From assembly GCF_963855985.1 (NCBI RefSeq), contig NC_087090.1:15932501-15996500 (forward strand): a DNA stretch of 64,000 nucleotides, given 5' to 3'. The stretch comes from Ostrinia nubilalis. Its lineage: Eukaryota > Arthropoda > Insecta > Lepidoptera > Crambidae. Under the pieces are notes generated by a model. That model searched no databases and was not told the origin of the DNA. It saw only the letters and a list, made by a program, of their open reading frames with translations. Of this stretch, positions 1 to 12,500 are shown piece by piece (position 1 is the first letter of the stretch; every line of letters begins with the position of its first letter). Position numbers and translations under genes: made by a program.

Positions 1-236
1 GCTCCGGTCCCCCACCGCCTAAGCACGCCTCAATTAGCGACACTAGCGCCACCAACGGTAGCTCGAAACTAGGTTTCGATATTCTCGCCATTGTGTTTTA
101 TGACACCAGGTAGATTTAAAAAGTAGGCTTCGAATAAGGTAAGTATGTTTAATAAACGTTTTATTTTCAGGTAAAACGTCGCTATTAAACAGTACTGTAC
201 CGTTATTCGAAGCCTTTATAATGAGAGACGTGTCTA
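1..236 (-). repeat. Inverted partner of the repeat at 5399-5607 (cut by window start)
   Basis: Bases 1-92 are the exact reverse complement of 5399-5490. Bases about 182-228 are the reverse complement of about 5562-5607. The two blocks keep the same left-to-right order on the strand as written, so this is not one simple inversion. It may be two copies of a palindromic element. The part before base 1 is not visible. Confidence 0.75.
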
Positions 237-3029
237 TTATCTCCTGGTGGCGCTGTGTAATCGCCAATGTGATCAATTGAAGAATAAGACATTGATCAGT
301 GAGAAATGTTATGAATTAGTTAGAACTTTAGCTTATCTGTCTACTGAGTGGTAATGTACTGTGTGTAGGTACATTATAATATTTTACAGAACGCAACCTG
401 CATCTGCATCTCCGTAAATTCACGTCTAATGCATCGTTTATTAACAACTATGTAATAATGAACTATCGGTTACTTTACGTCATGTAAAAGGCGCAAAAGC
501 TACGTCCACCCTCACTCACAGTATCAGACCGTTAGATGAATTTAATAAGCTTCGGTAGGAGTGAATAATTATTAGGTATGGATAAGAATATTCATTGGTA
601 CAGTTAAGGTCGCTTGCCGATAGCGGGCGTTTGATGATCTCCAACATTTCCCACATTTAGGTATCAGCTCAGATTTTAATATTTATAAACCTTTACAGGA
701 CCGTAGCCTAGGTGGACGGTGTAATGAATAGGTGACAATAGCTAGCCGGCTATGTATAGGTACGATACTTTTGTATTGCCTGAGTATTCCGCGTTATCGC
801 TGTTCGCTAGGGATAGCGAAGTTTGAGTCGGAATTGATAAAATTTATAATAATACAGACTTTCCTAGTACAAACTTAGTAAACTTTGTGGTTTACAAACG
901 TCGGTGCTGTGGTAAGACTGTGCGACCATTATCTTTAGGGCTAACAGTGATAACTTGTCAGCTAGATCAGCTTATTGACGGTTAGTCAACCAGCTTAATT
1001 CAGAGCAATCTTAATATGTAATTATGTATTATTGTAATTACAATTATGATAATAATGTTATAGGGCTGAACAAGAGTTTGTTTGCATCAACACAAAAACT
1101 ATCTTTGTGTTGGAGTCCTTTAACCACGAATTCTATGTATAAAATCATAATAACATCATTCTACCACCAATAGTAGCGGAGCATCAATAAGAATGTTGCG
1201 AAAGCGAGAAAAGTTATGCAAACGAAGTCGCAAGCACAGCTAGAATTAAATGATAGTTTCGTAGCCGATCTAAACCTTATCAGGTTTCATCAAGGCCCTT
1301 AGGGTGGGCATCGGATTTAATTTCGTATGATTTATTTTCATCACCCTGCATGCCGTTGGACGATCGCTCTGTGCACGATGTAATAATATTTATGTAAAAA
1401 TATTTATGTAATGATGTTTGTGTAACACTAAGTTTTATATCATCGCCAATGTCACTCATGATTCATTGAAGTGTACATACCTAAGTTGCCAGTAGGTAGG
1501 TAAGTACTAATTTTTGTGACAATAGTCAGCAGAGACAAATTACTTTATTGACCTAGCGAGTCGGGTAGGTATTAGAATATTTCACGAGGCTGTTGTACTT
1601 AAAACAAGTTAACTCGTAAACAGTTGTGTGTGCCACAACATTTTGCTTGTGACTACCTTCGTTACAGTATAATAATTGATGGACTTAAATCACATCAAAT
1701 ACGTATTTTGTAAATTGTACTATGTAGGTAGGCGAAGGACTTTCGGCCCCAAGCAAAGAGCTTAAGAGTGCGGCACATTATCCAAAATTAATTCCAACCA
1801 TGTTTATGTACTTCTGTGTGACCCTAAGGTCACAGTGATAATTGGAAAAATCAGAGTTAAATTACTTTCTTGGACTGAAGGTTTTGATTTATTCCCTTTA
1901 ACTCCTCGTAAAAGTCGTTCATATTCATACGACAATTTTTATTGAACCACAGAGGTGCACAAAAGGTCGATATGACATGGTGTCATATGACATTAATAAT
2001 AAATTATATTTATTTACTTAAATTAAGTAGACAAGACGTAGTCATTGACACTATAATAGGGCACACGGAAAGTTCAGTTAAGAGACTGAAGACTTGTGTG
2101 ACTTTTGGTATGCAATCTTTTCTCCAACGAATGTAATGGCTTGTATAAATGAGAAAATAACAAATTGTAGTATGTAAACCTACGCGGTTTAATATATATT
2201 TAGTAAGTACGGTTTACTAAAGTCACTGTTTTCGTTGTACAGTGAAATTCAATTGCGAAATGCGTTACCATGCAGCGTGCCCAATTTGTTTTAAGCTCAG
2301 ATAAGCTTTATACTTTTGGTTATTGTGGATCATAAGTATTTGGTATTGGGTGCCATGAGCGCCTCAAGTTGGCGGTTAAAATGCTCTTTGCCTCACGCAA
2401 ATCATGAATTGTAGTGTTATAACATGAGAAGAGCCAATGCTTTAGGATTTGTAACGTTACGTGACTTGATCTGTATGTTTTTGGTAACCGAGACTCGGTT
2501 AGGCCATTTTGTATTTATGGAGTTCACCTTTTACTGTTACTAGTTTGTAAGACTGTTATTATTTTGTTTATTTATTTTATACAGGTAAGGACCGACTTCA
2601 TTGTGTTTATTATCCAGACTTGTGTGCTTTTATTACAATAGGGGCATGGGTTATATCTGACCCCGAAGCAAGGATGGGTCCTGAGTTACCCCAGAATGAA
2701 GTCGTCCAATAGGTAAGGGCGCGAATGTCGCGACTCTTTCTGTGCGAATCAATTGCCGTCAGAACATTTGCATGAGTCTGTCGGTGTACTATAGGTATGT
2801 ATAGCAGACAATTAATACTTATTTTAGTATTCAGTACTTTGTGGTACCCGCCAAGCGTCTATGAATGTATACCTTATTTAAAAGACTATCAGGTCAATAG
2901 TTGTAACTTTACTATGCAGAGGCTGCATAAAGGCTTAAGTTTATTTAATTTCTCCAGGCGTTAACTGTTCGGTACCAAAAATTCAGGGCGCATAGCTGCG
3001 GCCCCGATTAATTAACATCCTTCAAGATT
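237..3029. other. AT-rich spacer, no gene recognised
   Basis: No frame with recognisable protein motifs and no exon matching the missing MROH1 N-terminus was seen. Probably MROH1 intron or upstream spacer with old repeats. Confidence 0.6.
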
Positions 3030-3460
3030 CTGAAGGTTTAGGGCGATGCCCTTGTATCATCTCGGCAGTAATGAAATAAGCCAAACTGACACGAATCGAG
3101 TAATTTTTGCGTAATCTCATGATCTCTGTCTCCACCTTTTACCCATGGCAGGTCTTAAATAGCTTACTTTTGTCATGAAATAAAGCATTTTAATTAGGGT
3201 TCCATAACCCTTGAAAATTATGAGGATTTGGGGCGATGCCCTTATGTCCTCCCGGCAACATTACTTTAATTTTGCAGTGCTAAATAGAATTTCAGACCCT
3301 TTTATAGTTATGCGGATTTAGGGCGAAGCCCTCATGTCTACTCGGCAACTTTACTTATTTTCGTTTGCCGTGGAATAAGGCGTTTGGGTTCTATAACTCT
3401 TCAAAAATTATGAGGATTTAGGACGATGCCCTCATGTCTTTGAACCGCAAATACAAACGA
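3030..3460. repeat. Diverged repeats related to the 133-bp unit
   Basis: The words gggcgatgcccttgt, gggcgatgcccttat, gggcgaagccctcat and ggacgatgccctcat, each followed by a tcggca or similar, recur at irregular spacing. They look like older members of the array that follows. Confidence 0.65.
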
Positions 3461-3995
3461 GCGAGGTTGCTTGGCTCGAAATGTAATGATTTGAGTCCGA
3501 TTCTCCTTGGGTAATCTCCTATCCCAGAGGGATGAGGGATAACATGAGAGTTTAGAGCGATGCCCTAAGATCTCTCGACGTAAATAAAAATGAGCGAGGT
3601 TGCTCGGCTCGAAATGTAGTGATTTGAGTCCGGTTATCTTTGGGTAATCTCCTATCCCAGTGGGATGAGGGATAACATGAGGGTTTAGAGCGATGCCCTA
3701 AGACCTCTCGACGTAAATAAAAATGAGCGAGGTTGCTCAGCTCGAAATGTAATGATTTGAGTCCGGTTCTCTTTGGGTAATCTCCTATCCCAGTGGGATG
3801 AGGGATAACATGAGAGTTTAGAGCGATGCCCTAAAACCTCTCGACGTAAATAAAAATGAGCGAGGTTGCTCGGCTCGAAATGTAATGATTTGAGTCCGAT
3901 TCTCTTTGGGTAATCTCATATCCCAGTGGGATGAGGGATAACAAGAGGGTTTGGACCAATGCCTTACTAAGACCTCTCGACGTAAATAAAAATGA
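3461..3995. repeat. 133-bp tandem repeat (about four units)
   Basis: Units begin gcgaggttgct at 3461, 3594, 3727 and 3860, with a diverged fifth start at 3996. Each contains gggtaatctcctatcccag, agagcgatgcccta and cgacgtaaataaaaatgag. Upstream of the first visible MROH1 exon. Confidence 0.9.
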
Positions 3996-4814
3996 GCGGC
4001 GTTGCCTGGCTCAATATGAGACTCCTTGAGTGTTTGAGTTTTTTCCTATCCCGGTGGGATGAGGGAGAAAATGTTCTGGCTCCTGGTTTTTCCCTGTTTG
4101 CTCCAAGAGAACTTACCCTCGCTACAGGATTATGCTGCTGCGTTTTGGTTACACTGCCATCTAGCTTGCCGAGTAGCCAGTTTGAGTTTTCCACTGTAGG
4201 TATTTAGGCGAAATAGGCGAAATCTCAGATCGATCTGCGGAGCAGAGTTGCGATCGTATTGCTGCCGAAAAATTTTCCAGACGCCGCTAGCATCAAATAA
4301 ACTGCGTATCAGGCTGAATAGACGATGTTCATCCTTCACCGTTTATTACACAGACTCACTGTTTATCTACACAGTAACAGCATAGCGTTTTCCTGAAATC
4401 ATAGTTTAAGAAAACCACAAAGGTATTATTATACCTACGTACCGTATCCTAATAGGACAAACTGCACACTTCACTCTTGGGTTATAAGCCATGCGTTAGA
4501 CTTCCATAATGGCGGTAGAATAGGTACGTCGGTACGCTACCCTACCTAGTGGAAGTTTTCATACTTTCCCCGGATGCATATTGATAAAGGTAGTTTACCG
4601 TTTATTTATTTTGTTGATTTATAAATCAACACAATCCGTCCGATGGAATTCGTATGTCTGAAATGGTATTGGTAAGTTGGTACTTACAGCTTATTGTAGC
4701 AAGCAATCACATCTTGCGACTATCACATTACACCACACCATCCTTTGATTTGACCTCTACGCCAACTCTTGCTCCTCTTCTGCACGTGGACATAATATTT
4801 CCTCTTTCCTTTTG

Positions 4815-5150
4815 AAAATAAAGACATCTAACGGAAAACCCTTAGGAACAAACACAGCTAAAAAGGAGTGTTATACCGTTAGGAATGAACATTGCTAAAA
4901 AGGAATATTAGTTTTAAAACACATCTAACGAAAACCGTTAGGCACAAACATTGCTAAAAAGGAATGTTAGTTTTAAAACACATCTAACGGAACACGCCGT
5001 CAGTTACGAACATTGCTAAGAAGAAAAGTTAGCTTAAAAACATATCTAACGAAAAACCGTTAGAAACAAACATTGCTAAAAAGTAATGTTACTTTTGAAA
5101 CACGTCTAACGGAATACCGTTAGGTACAAGTATTACTAGAGAAGAAAGAT
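4815..5150. repeat. 61-bp tandem repeat (five to six units)
   Basis: Each unit has acatctaacg, accgttagg, and acattgctaaaaaggaatgt with small variations; starts near 4825, 4921, 4982, 5043 and 5104. Confidence 0.85.
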
Positions 5151-5398
5151 AATTATTTAAAATTACACTGAGTTAGATTGAATGCAATCTACCCCCGAAC
5201 GGTAACACCGTTGTAAAAATAAATTACACTACGAAATAAGTAATCACAGTAATTTTTATAAGTTTTCAGCCAGTACATAATAATTTAAAGTACTTACATT
5301 ATGATGGTAATATTTTACCTGAATCACGTCACGACTAGTACCTGTGAGATGGGTCGCGAACTAGCGGAGCTAATTCTACGACCGTCTCGAACGGGAAC

Positions 5399-5607
5399 TA
5401 AAACACCAATGGCGAGAATATCGAAACCTAGTTTCGAGCTACCGTTGGTGGCGCTAGTGTCGCTAATTGAGGCGTGCTTAGGCGGTGGGGGACCGGAGCG
5501 GAAGTCACGTGGGCAGATTATACGTCAAAACTAGTACTCAAACAGGAAAAGACAGACACTACTCTCATTATAAAGGCTTCGAATAACGGTACAGTACTGT
5601 TTAATAA
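5399..5607 (+). repeat. Inverted partner of the repeat at 1-236
   Basis: Contains gaaacctagtttcgagctac, ttggtggcgctagtgtcgct and tcgaataacggtacagtact, all found inverted at the window start. No coding role is apparent. Confidence 0.75.
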
Positions 5608-6534
5608 CATGTTGTGGCTGGAAAAAAAACATTACTATAAGAGCATAGTAATTTAATTCCCTAAAGAAACACCAACAGATGTATTGAATGTTTTTATGGG
5701 AAATTAATATTGATTCTGTTTTAAAATCACTATAGTTTATTGGTTATCAAAAGAGTTTGAAGTGTGACTCATGTTCGCAGACCAGATATTATGTTACATG
5801 TGACAGATTTATCACTCTTTGTTCTCCTGAGTTACACATGATTTAGTATATATTATTGTAATCAATAACATGCTATAAATAGTATTTCAAGGTGCAAGTA
5901 ATATTTGCAATTAATAAATCCTATTGGAATATTATGGGAAACTGTTTTCAGTTTTGATGTTTTCCTTTTAACTATTATTTTGTTTACATACTCTACTTAC
6001 ATACCAGCCTGTATGAAAACATTATCATGTTTGTGAATAATAAGAATTGAAGTACTTATAGGTGTAGTTACCAGAATCTCATGGGAAATGGGGAAAATAA
6101 ACTTTGTTGAGTGCCATACTGGGTAAATATATCTGTTTCTTTTACACCTTTATAAAGTGTTAGTGTAAGTATATCTGTTTCTTTTACACCTTCATAAAGA
6201 GAAAAAGAGAGACATACTGTCACAGTGACAAAAGTCACGCGTGCGCGCGCGCCGTAGATCTACATAAGAAAGATATTACTATAAAATTACGAGTTATTTG
6301 TGCTCAGGATACCGTACATTAGTAATACTACATACTTATCACAAAGTTTATGGCACAAACACTTATAGCATGGTGGGCGAGTATTTAATTTTACACAGCA
6401 TAGTGACGTCATAAATGTTTTCCAAACGGACTTAAAAGTATAGGGACTCCAAAAAATACATAAAGCGAGGCAGAAGAAGTGACGTCATAAATCACATTCC
6501 ACCTTCTTAGGTACTCCGTCTACTAATTAACCAG
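5608..6534. other. Non-coding stretch before first visible MROH1 exon
   Basis: Contains a duplicated tatatctgtttcttttacac word (6128 and 6172), a short (GC)n run at about 6240-6251, and two gtgacgtcataaat words (6402 and 6480). Otherwise nothing recognised. Confidence 0.55.
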
Positions 6535-9500
6535 CTGACCCCAGCGTCGGTCCCGCACTACACCATCGCTCGAACCCTGGGCACCTTAGCCGCGGTCAAC
6601 ACCTACGCAGTAGTGCCTCACGTCAAGGAGGTCCTGGGCAAAATGCTGCCACTCCTGCCGCTCGTCCGACACGACGCTGTGAAGCAGGCCTTTGCTTACG
6701 GTAAGTAGTAGGCTAAGTCACAAAAAATACTACAAAAGGACATCATCCATTTTGGTCCAAAATCAAAAGTGCCGGCCAAAAAATAAAAGTGCTGTATTCT
6801 GATAGAATACGTCCGCCTTAGCATTTTTTACTATGGCACCAAAGCTGTAGAACCACTGTGCATCGTAGTATTTGAGTTCTAAAAATATATGAAACGACTG
6901 ACTTTGATCTCAAATACTACGACGCACAGTGGTGCTACAGCTTTGGTGTAATAGTAACAAATGCTAAGGCGGACGTATTCTGTCAGAATACAGCACTTTT
7001 TTTTTATTGGCCGACATTTTTGATTTTGAACAAAAAATGTATGAATCGTCGATGAATTTTAGATCTCAAATACTCGACGCACAGTGGTGCTACAGCTTTG
7101 GTGCCATAGTAACAAATGCTAAGGCGGACGTATTCTGTCAGAAGACAGCACTTTTTTTTATTGGCCGACATTTTTGATTTTGAACAAAAAATTTATGAAT
7201 CGTCGATGAATTTTAGATCTCAAATACTCGACGCACAGTGGTGCTACAGCTTTGGTGCCATAGTAACAAATGCTAAGGCGGACGTATTCTGTCAGAATAC
7301 AGCACTTTTTTTTTATTGGCCGACACTTGATTTTGAACAAAAAATGTATGAATAGTCGATGACTTTTAGATCTCAAATACTCGACGCACAGTGGAGCTAC
7401 GGCTTTGGTGCCATAGTAACAAATGCTAAGGCAGACGTATTCTGTCAGAATACAGCACTTTTTTTTGTTGGCCGGCACTTTTGATTTTGGACCAAAAATA
7501 TATGAAACGTGGATGATGTCCTTTAATTGTTTTTGTCCCTAAAGACAAGGGAATAAGGCTAAGAATGTGGTGGTAACTATGTTCCCACTGCCTTAATCAG
7601 ATTTTAAACTCTGACTCTGAGTAGACTCAGACTTTGTTATATCGTGTGAGCTGTTACAAGCAGCACATAAAGAGAAAAATGTATTTAAAATTACTTTTGA
7701 ATGTTCACAATATGTTGGCAACACTCGGTCGGTCAACCAACTAACAACAGGTTAGCGTGCCTCATCTTTTTTATTGGAAAATAAAATTGACTCATGTTTA
7801 TTTATTTATATTGTGATGTTTGACCAAACATTGCTTTTCCTTACATTATCATTTGTGTTCCCCATCTGGGATCATGACGGCAAAGTAATAAAAATGTCAG
7901 TGTTGTTACGTATTTAACTAATTCCTTTTGCATTCACAGCTTTCGGCCACTTCGCAGTTGCGGTCTCGGAACAGATCGGCGATAACGTCGAAAACGACAA
8001 CATAACATCGATCAAAGACAATTTTGTCACAGAGTTCTCTATAATCTTCGACGTGTTGTACAACCAGTGGCTGCCCTCGAACGAGCCGAAGGTGTCAGAG
8101 GCGGTTCTCGAAGCACTAGGTCCCATCACCAGACTCATACCCGAAAGGCAATTCAACGAGACAGTCAACAAATTTGTCCTCTCATTGCTGTCTTTGTACC
8201 GTAAGCCAACGATAAACGCCTACTACATCAGTCAATGTATCTCGTACCTACTGTCGCCATCGCCTCTCAACCCCAAACTGAGCTTAAACGACAGCGTAAT
8301 AAACTCAATCAACCACGTCCTATTCAATTTGATCCTAGTAGAGCCAGATTACGATCAGCCGCATACGGTGAAAAACCATTTCGAAGTATTACGCTGCTTC
8401 GATCATATGGCAGGGCAGTTTCCTGACCAAACCATTGAGAGTCTTCTCCATCAGTGTAAGAACAACCAGGAAAAAGACCGGATGAAAGCAGTCATTATTC
8501 TGACCCACTTGACGACTTCGTCACAAGTATTTGTAGAAAATTATGCCGTCAAGTTCATCGCCATATTAAAGGTCATGACGACAATGGAGCAGGGCTTGAA
8601 AATGAAGAAGTTGCTCGTGAAAGCTATCGTTGGTTTGGTCTATAGAAACTGCATTACATCTGCCGAAGATTTCATTATGGTCGAGTTCATTATAAAACAC
8701 TGCGGCTGTGAAGGCCCTCCGAATGTGCCGAAGAATGAAATCGAGGATTTGCACAATACGTACAAAAGTTCCCTTATTCTCATGTGTAACACGGTGACGA
8801 GTGTTCGCACACAATTGAGAAGTTTACTCCTAGCTGCACTTACCGTTGATGACTTTACCTCGTCCATGTCGACTGTTAGCCAATGCCTGACATCGCTGCT
8901 ACAAAACAATTCCGACGCAGGCGAGGATGATCAGAAAGAAACACTAAAAGATTTGAGGTACACCCCCGACCAAGTCTTCACAAGATGCATAACTTACATA
9001 GCAGACCCTGAACAGATAGAACGAAACAAGAATTTGCTCATATTCCTTGAAGAATATTCTGGAGATGTCCATAAGAATTTGAAAAACTCCTGGACTGTTG
9101 AGATTCAAAGACTTCTGAAGTTTGTCGACAAAAGCGAATCAAATGAACAGTGGCATAACATGCTTATAGATCTCTTAGAATCAGCTATAGAGAATGTGAA
9201 CAATAACAAATGGGTGGAAAATATAGCCGCTTTGATAACGCAACAAGTTCTGTCCAAAAAGCAGTCGCCAATTATCAAGGGAATGTCTTTACAATATCTG
9301 GCCATATTGACGTGCCATATGACTAACGCTGCAGTGATAGAAAACGTTTTGAAGATTATTCTCTTCGCCCTTAAATCCATTCCGATGGAAAGCGTCGACT
9401 ACGTCAGCAAAGCGATAGGAATAGCTTCCAGACAACATGGCGAGTTTGTTCTCAACGAACTCGATGCCACTTACAAGGAGAACGAGTCGAAGAGAGGCAA

Positions 9501-12500
9501 TAAAATCCTTAACTTCTTATCATCTAGAAATTCTAAGAGCGAAGTAGAGCTTAGCTCTGTAAAATACGCAGTGATCACTTGCTACGGAAAAGTAGCTGAA
9601 AACTGCTTGGATGTGCACGTTTTGGCGAGGTTAGGTGATAACGTTACATCAATTTTGTTCGAAATTTTGAAGACCAACCCTCCCTTTGATTTGTGCAAAG
9701 CAAGTGTCACCACCCTTTACCAAATTAGCAAGGCCTTATATCCTGCAGCCCACCACAATGTGGCTCTCAGGAATCGCTGGCAACTCCTGAATGCTGTTCT
9801 TGAACAGATTTACAATCCGAATTTGGACAGATGCAACGTGGAGCTGTATCCTATAGTCGTAAAAGCTTCGAAGAGTCTAACGAAGTTACAAAAGGGTATC
9901 CTGCCTGAGGAGAGAAACACGATCCTTAGGGTGCTGTTTAGTAGCATTTTTGAGGAGCTGTCCTCATTCAAAAGGAAATACGAAGTCGAAGGGAACGGCG
10001 ACAAAAACGATCGTCTTGCCAAAACCCTAAACGACAGCTTGACTTTACTTCACCATCTGATTAGGGAGCTGATACTCCAGTCGACCTGCCTAAGCACGAT
10101 TGACGATCTGATCGGTTTGCTGATAGAGTGGCTTCGTCACGAAAACGATGAGATCCGAACTGCATCGGTGTTGATTCTGCAAGTGATATTCGACACGTAT
10201 ATCAAAAACGTCAAACTGAACTACGAAACTCCCAGCAAATTCGGTCAGATGGGCTACTTGTTGGGTTTGGTCGTTCCAGGAGTTGCGGATACCAATTTCG
10301 CGGTGAGGCTCACAACAATAGATTGCATTAAACTCGTGATACAAATCCAGGATTTGTATGAGGGGCATACTATCGAGCCGGACGATGAATGCATGGCTGA
10401 TCTGGCGAATCTTCAGAATAATGTATTAACGAATGATATCAACATGATTGTTGATTACTGTGTTGCATTATGCAATGCAATATCGATGAAGATTCCTCAT
10501 CATCATACGATGCAGTTTGTGGAGAGCCTGTTGGAAGGTTACGATGACCAGGAGTTCAGGAGTGTAGGGATAAGCGCAGTGCTGGACGCTTTCTTCGTGA
10601 AGAAGGGGCAGGACTTGTACCAGACTATTGAGAGGATAATCGAGGTGATGCTGAATACTATGGATGCAGTGGGCGAGGACGCACAGCAGCGCTTGATGAA
10701 GCCGCTGACGTCACTGACGCGCCATCACTCTAACGCAGTGACGGCCGTGCTGTTGGCGCAGAGGATTCCTTTGAAACCGTAAGTTCTTTATAACTCAAAC
10801 ATGATATAATATTGTGATGACTCAGACCCTCGGTCTTTCGTTTGCTTTTCCCCAGGACTTCGCCGAAAGAGTATTATACTATTATACTATTATTATATAT
10901 TAGATATTTACTATAAACTTGTAGGTCCTAAAATTTCATGTGAATTGGGAAGAGTTCTATTCTCAGTTGTTGTGTATAGGTTATTGCTAAAGGTCACTCA
11001 AATTCTTGAATATTTTAGAGGCTTGGCTTTACATGAGATCTGATAACTTTTGACAGTGCGAGCCGTCTGGTCTCATCTGAACATTTATCTGAAGATCTGT
11101 TTTTTAGTGGGATAACACCATTTCTTTCATTATCAGATGCGTGGTCTCCTGCTGGCGATACCTGGCGCGCGACGAAGCGTTGTCTGGAGCGATCGTGGAC
11201 AACTTCTTACGGCTGATGACGTCAGTAGAGCTGTACGAGGACCCTTACCATATAACTGACAACCATATAGCCGCGCTCCAGCCCTTGACTGTGAGTATTT
11301 AAAGGACTTTAAAACCTTTACCTGGTAGTGGCAGAATTGTTGCCACCTTATTTTGAACCTTATTGAGAAAACATAAGGTACAAAACTAATGAAAAATATT
11401 TTTCTCTATACCAGTTAAAGGTACCCTTAGTAGACTTTGGAGCTTAAAACATTTGTTATACTAGATGCGGTTTGCGGTCAGATCAAAAGGAACGCAGCCC
11501 ACACCTGTCAGTTTGCGTTCATTGCTCTTGCAAGCACTGTCAGATGGCATCAATACAAAATGTTTAAATTAATTACAATTAAGTTTAAATTAAGGTGGGT
11601 TGCGTTCATTTTGACCTGACCACAGGACGCATTCAGTGCGGTAAATTAGATGGAATAAGGATCATTTTTTTAACTTAAAATTTTATCGGCATAAATTATG
11701 GAACCCAATAAGTGTGATTTGAAGCGAATGCGACATCCTTAATCGAATGAACTAAATAACACAGTTTCACAAGACTTGACTTGGCTCTAGTATCTAACTT
11801 AATAAACTAATTATGAAATTATTTCAAAAAACACTGACCTTATAATTACTGAGTTTCTGTTTTTGTTTCAGCTAATAAGTGCATTAGGAGAAATGCTTCA
11901 AGAGCCGACCATGAACGAGACCTGTGTGGCCAAGTTCGCAGACCTTTTCTCCGTTCTCTACACAACACTAGCCTGCTACATAGAAGCGGAACCGCCCGCG
12001 TATTCTCTACCAGCCAACCGCGCGCAAGAGAGGCTCGGTTTTGTCCCCAACAGGGACTCCATAAAGATGTCTCCGGCCAAGATCACTGTGAACACTTTCA
12101 ACGCGTTTTTGGAGAGGGCTAACTGTTATAAGGTAAGCAGTGCTCGAACCTATCTAGGTCTAAAGCTAATAAGCAATCAAATAAGGTTAAATTTTGTAAA
12201 GCAGTCTACTAAGTCATACGTCTACTTTAACCGCCTCTGTGGTCTAGTGGTAAGACCACCTGCTTCAGACGCAGAGGTCCCGGGTTCGATTCCCAGTGGG
12301 GGCAGATTTTTCTGTTCGGTGTGGTTGATGGTAGGGCTTGTTCTAAGTCCGCCTGGCTAGCTACCACCATCATACCTAAGTCTGTCGCCACAACAACAAT
12401 GTTAACAGCATTGTTGTGTTCCGGCAGTTAGAGGTAAGATAGCCAGTTCCTCCGTGGTTGAGGATTCCGGGTGAAGCTCGCTTCCACCTTCGGCCTGATC

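Noticed and set aside
3461..5150. CRISPR-like array
   Set aside because: Repeats are long, tandem and without unique spacers, in a eukaryotic genome.
7158..7478. 106-codon minus-strand frame
   Set aside because: Its protein repeats itself because it lies in the 155-bp tandem repeat; not a gene.
12233..12305. Possible tRNA gene with CAG anticodon
   Set aside because: tRNA-Leu would need a long variable arm, which is absent, and the body that follows is a repeat found four more times. It is a SINE head.
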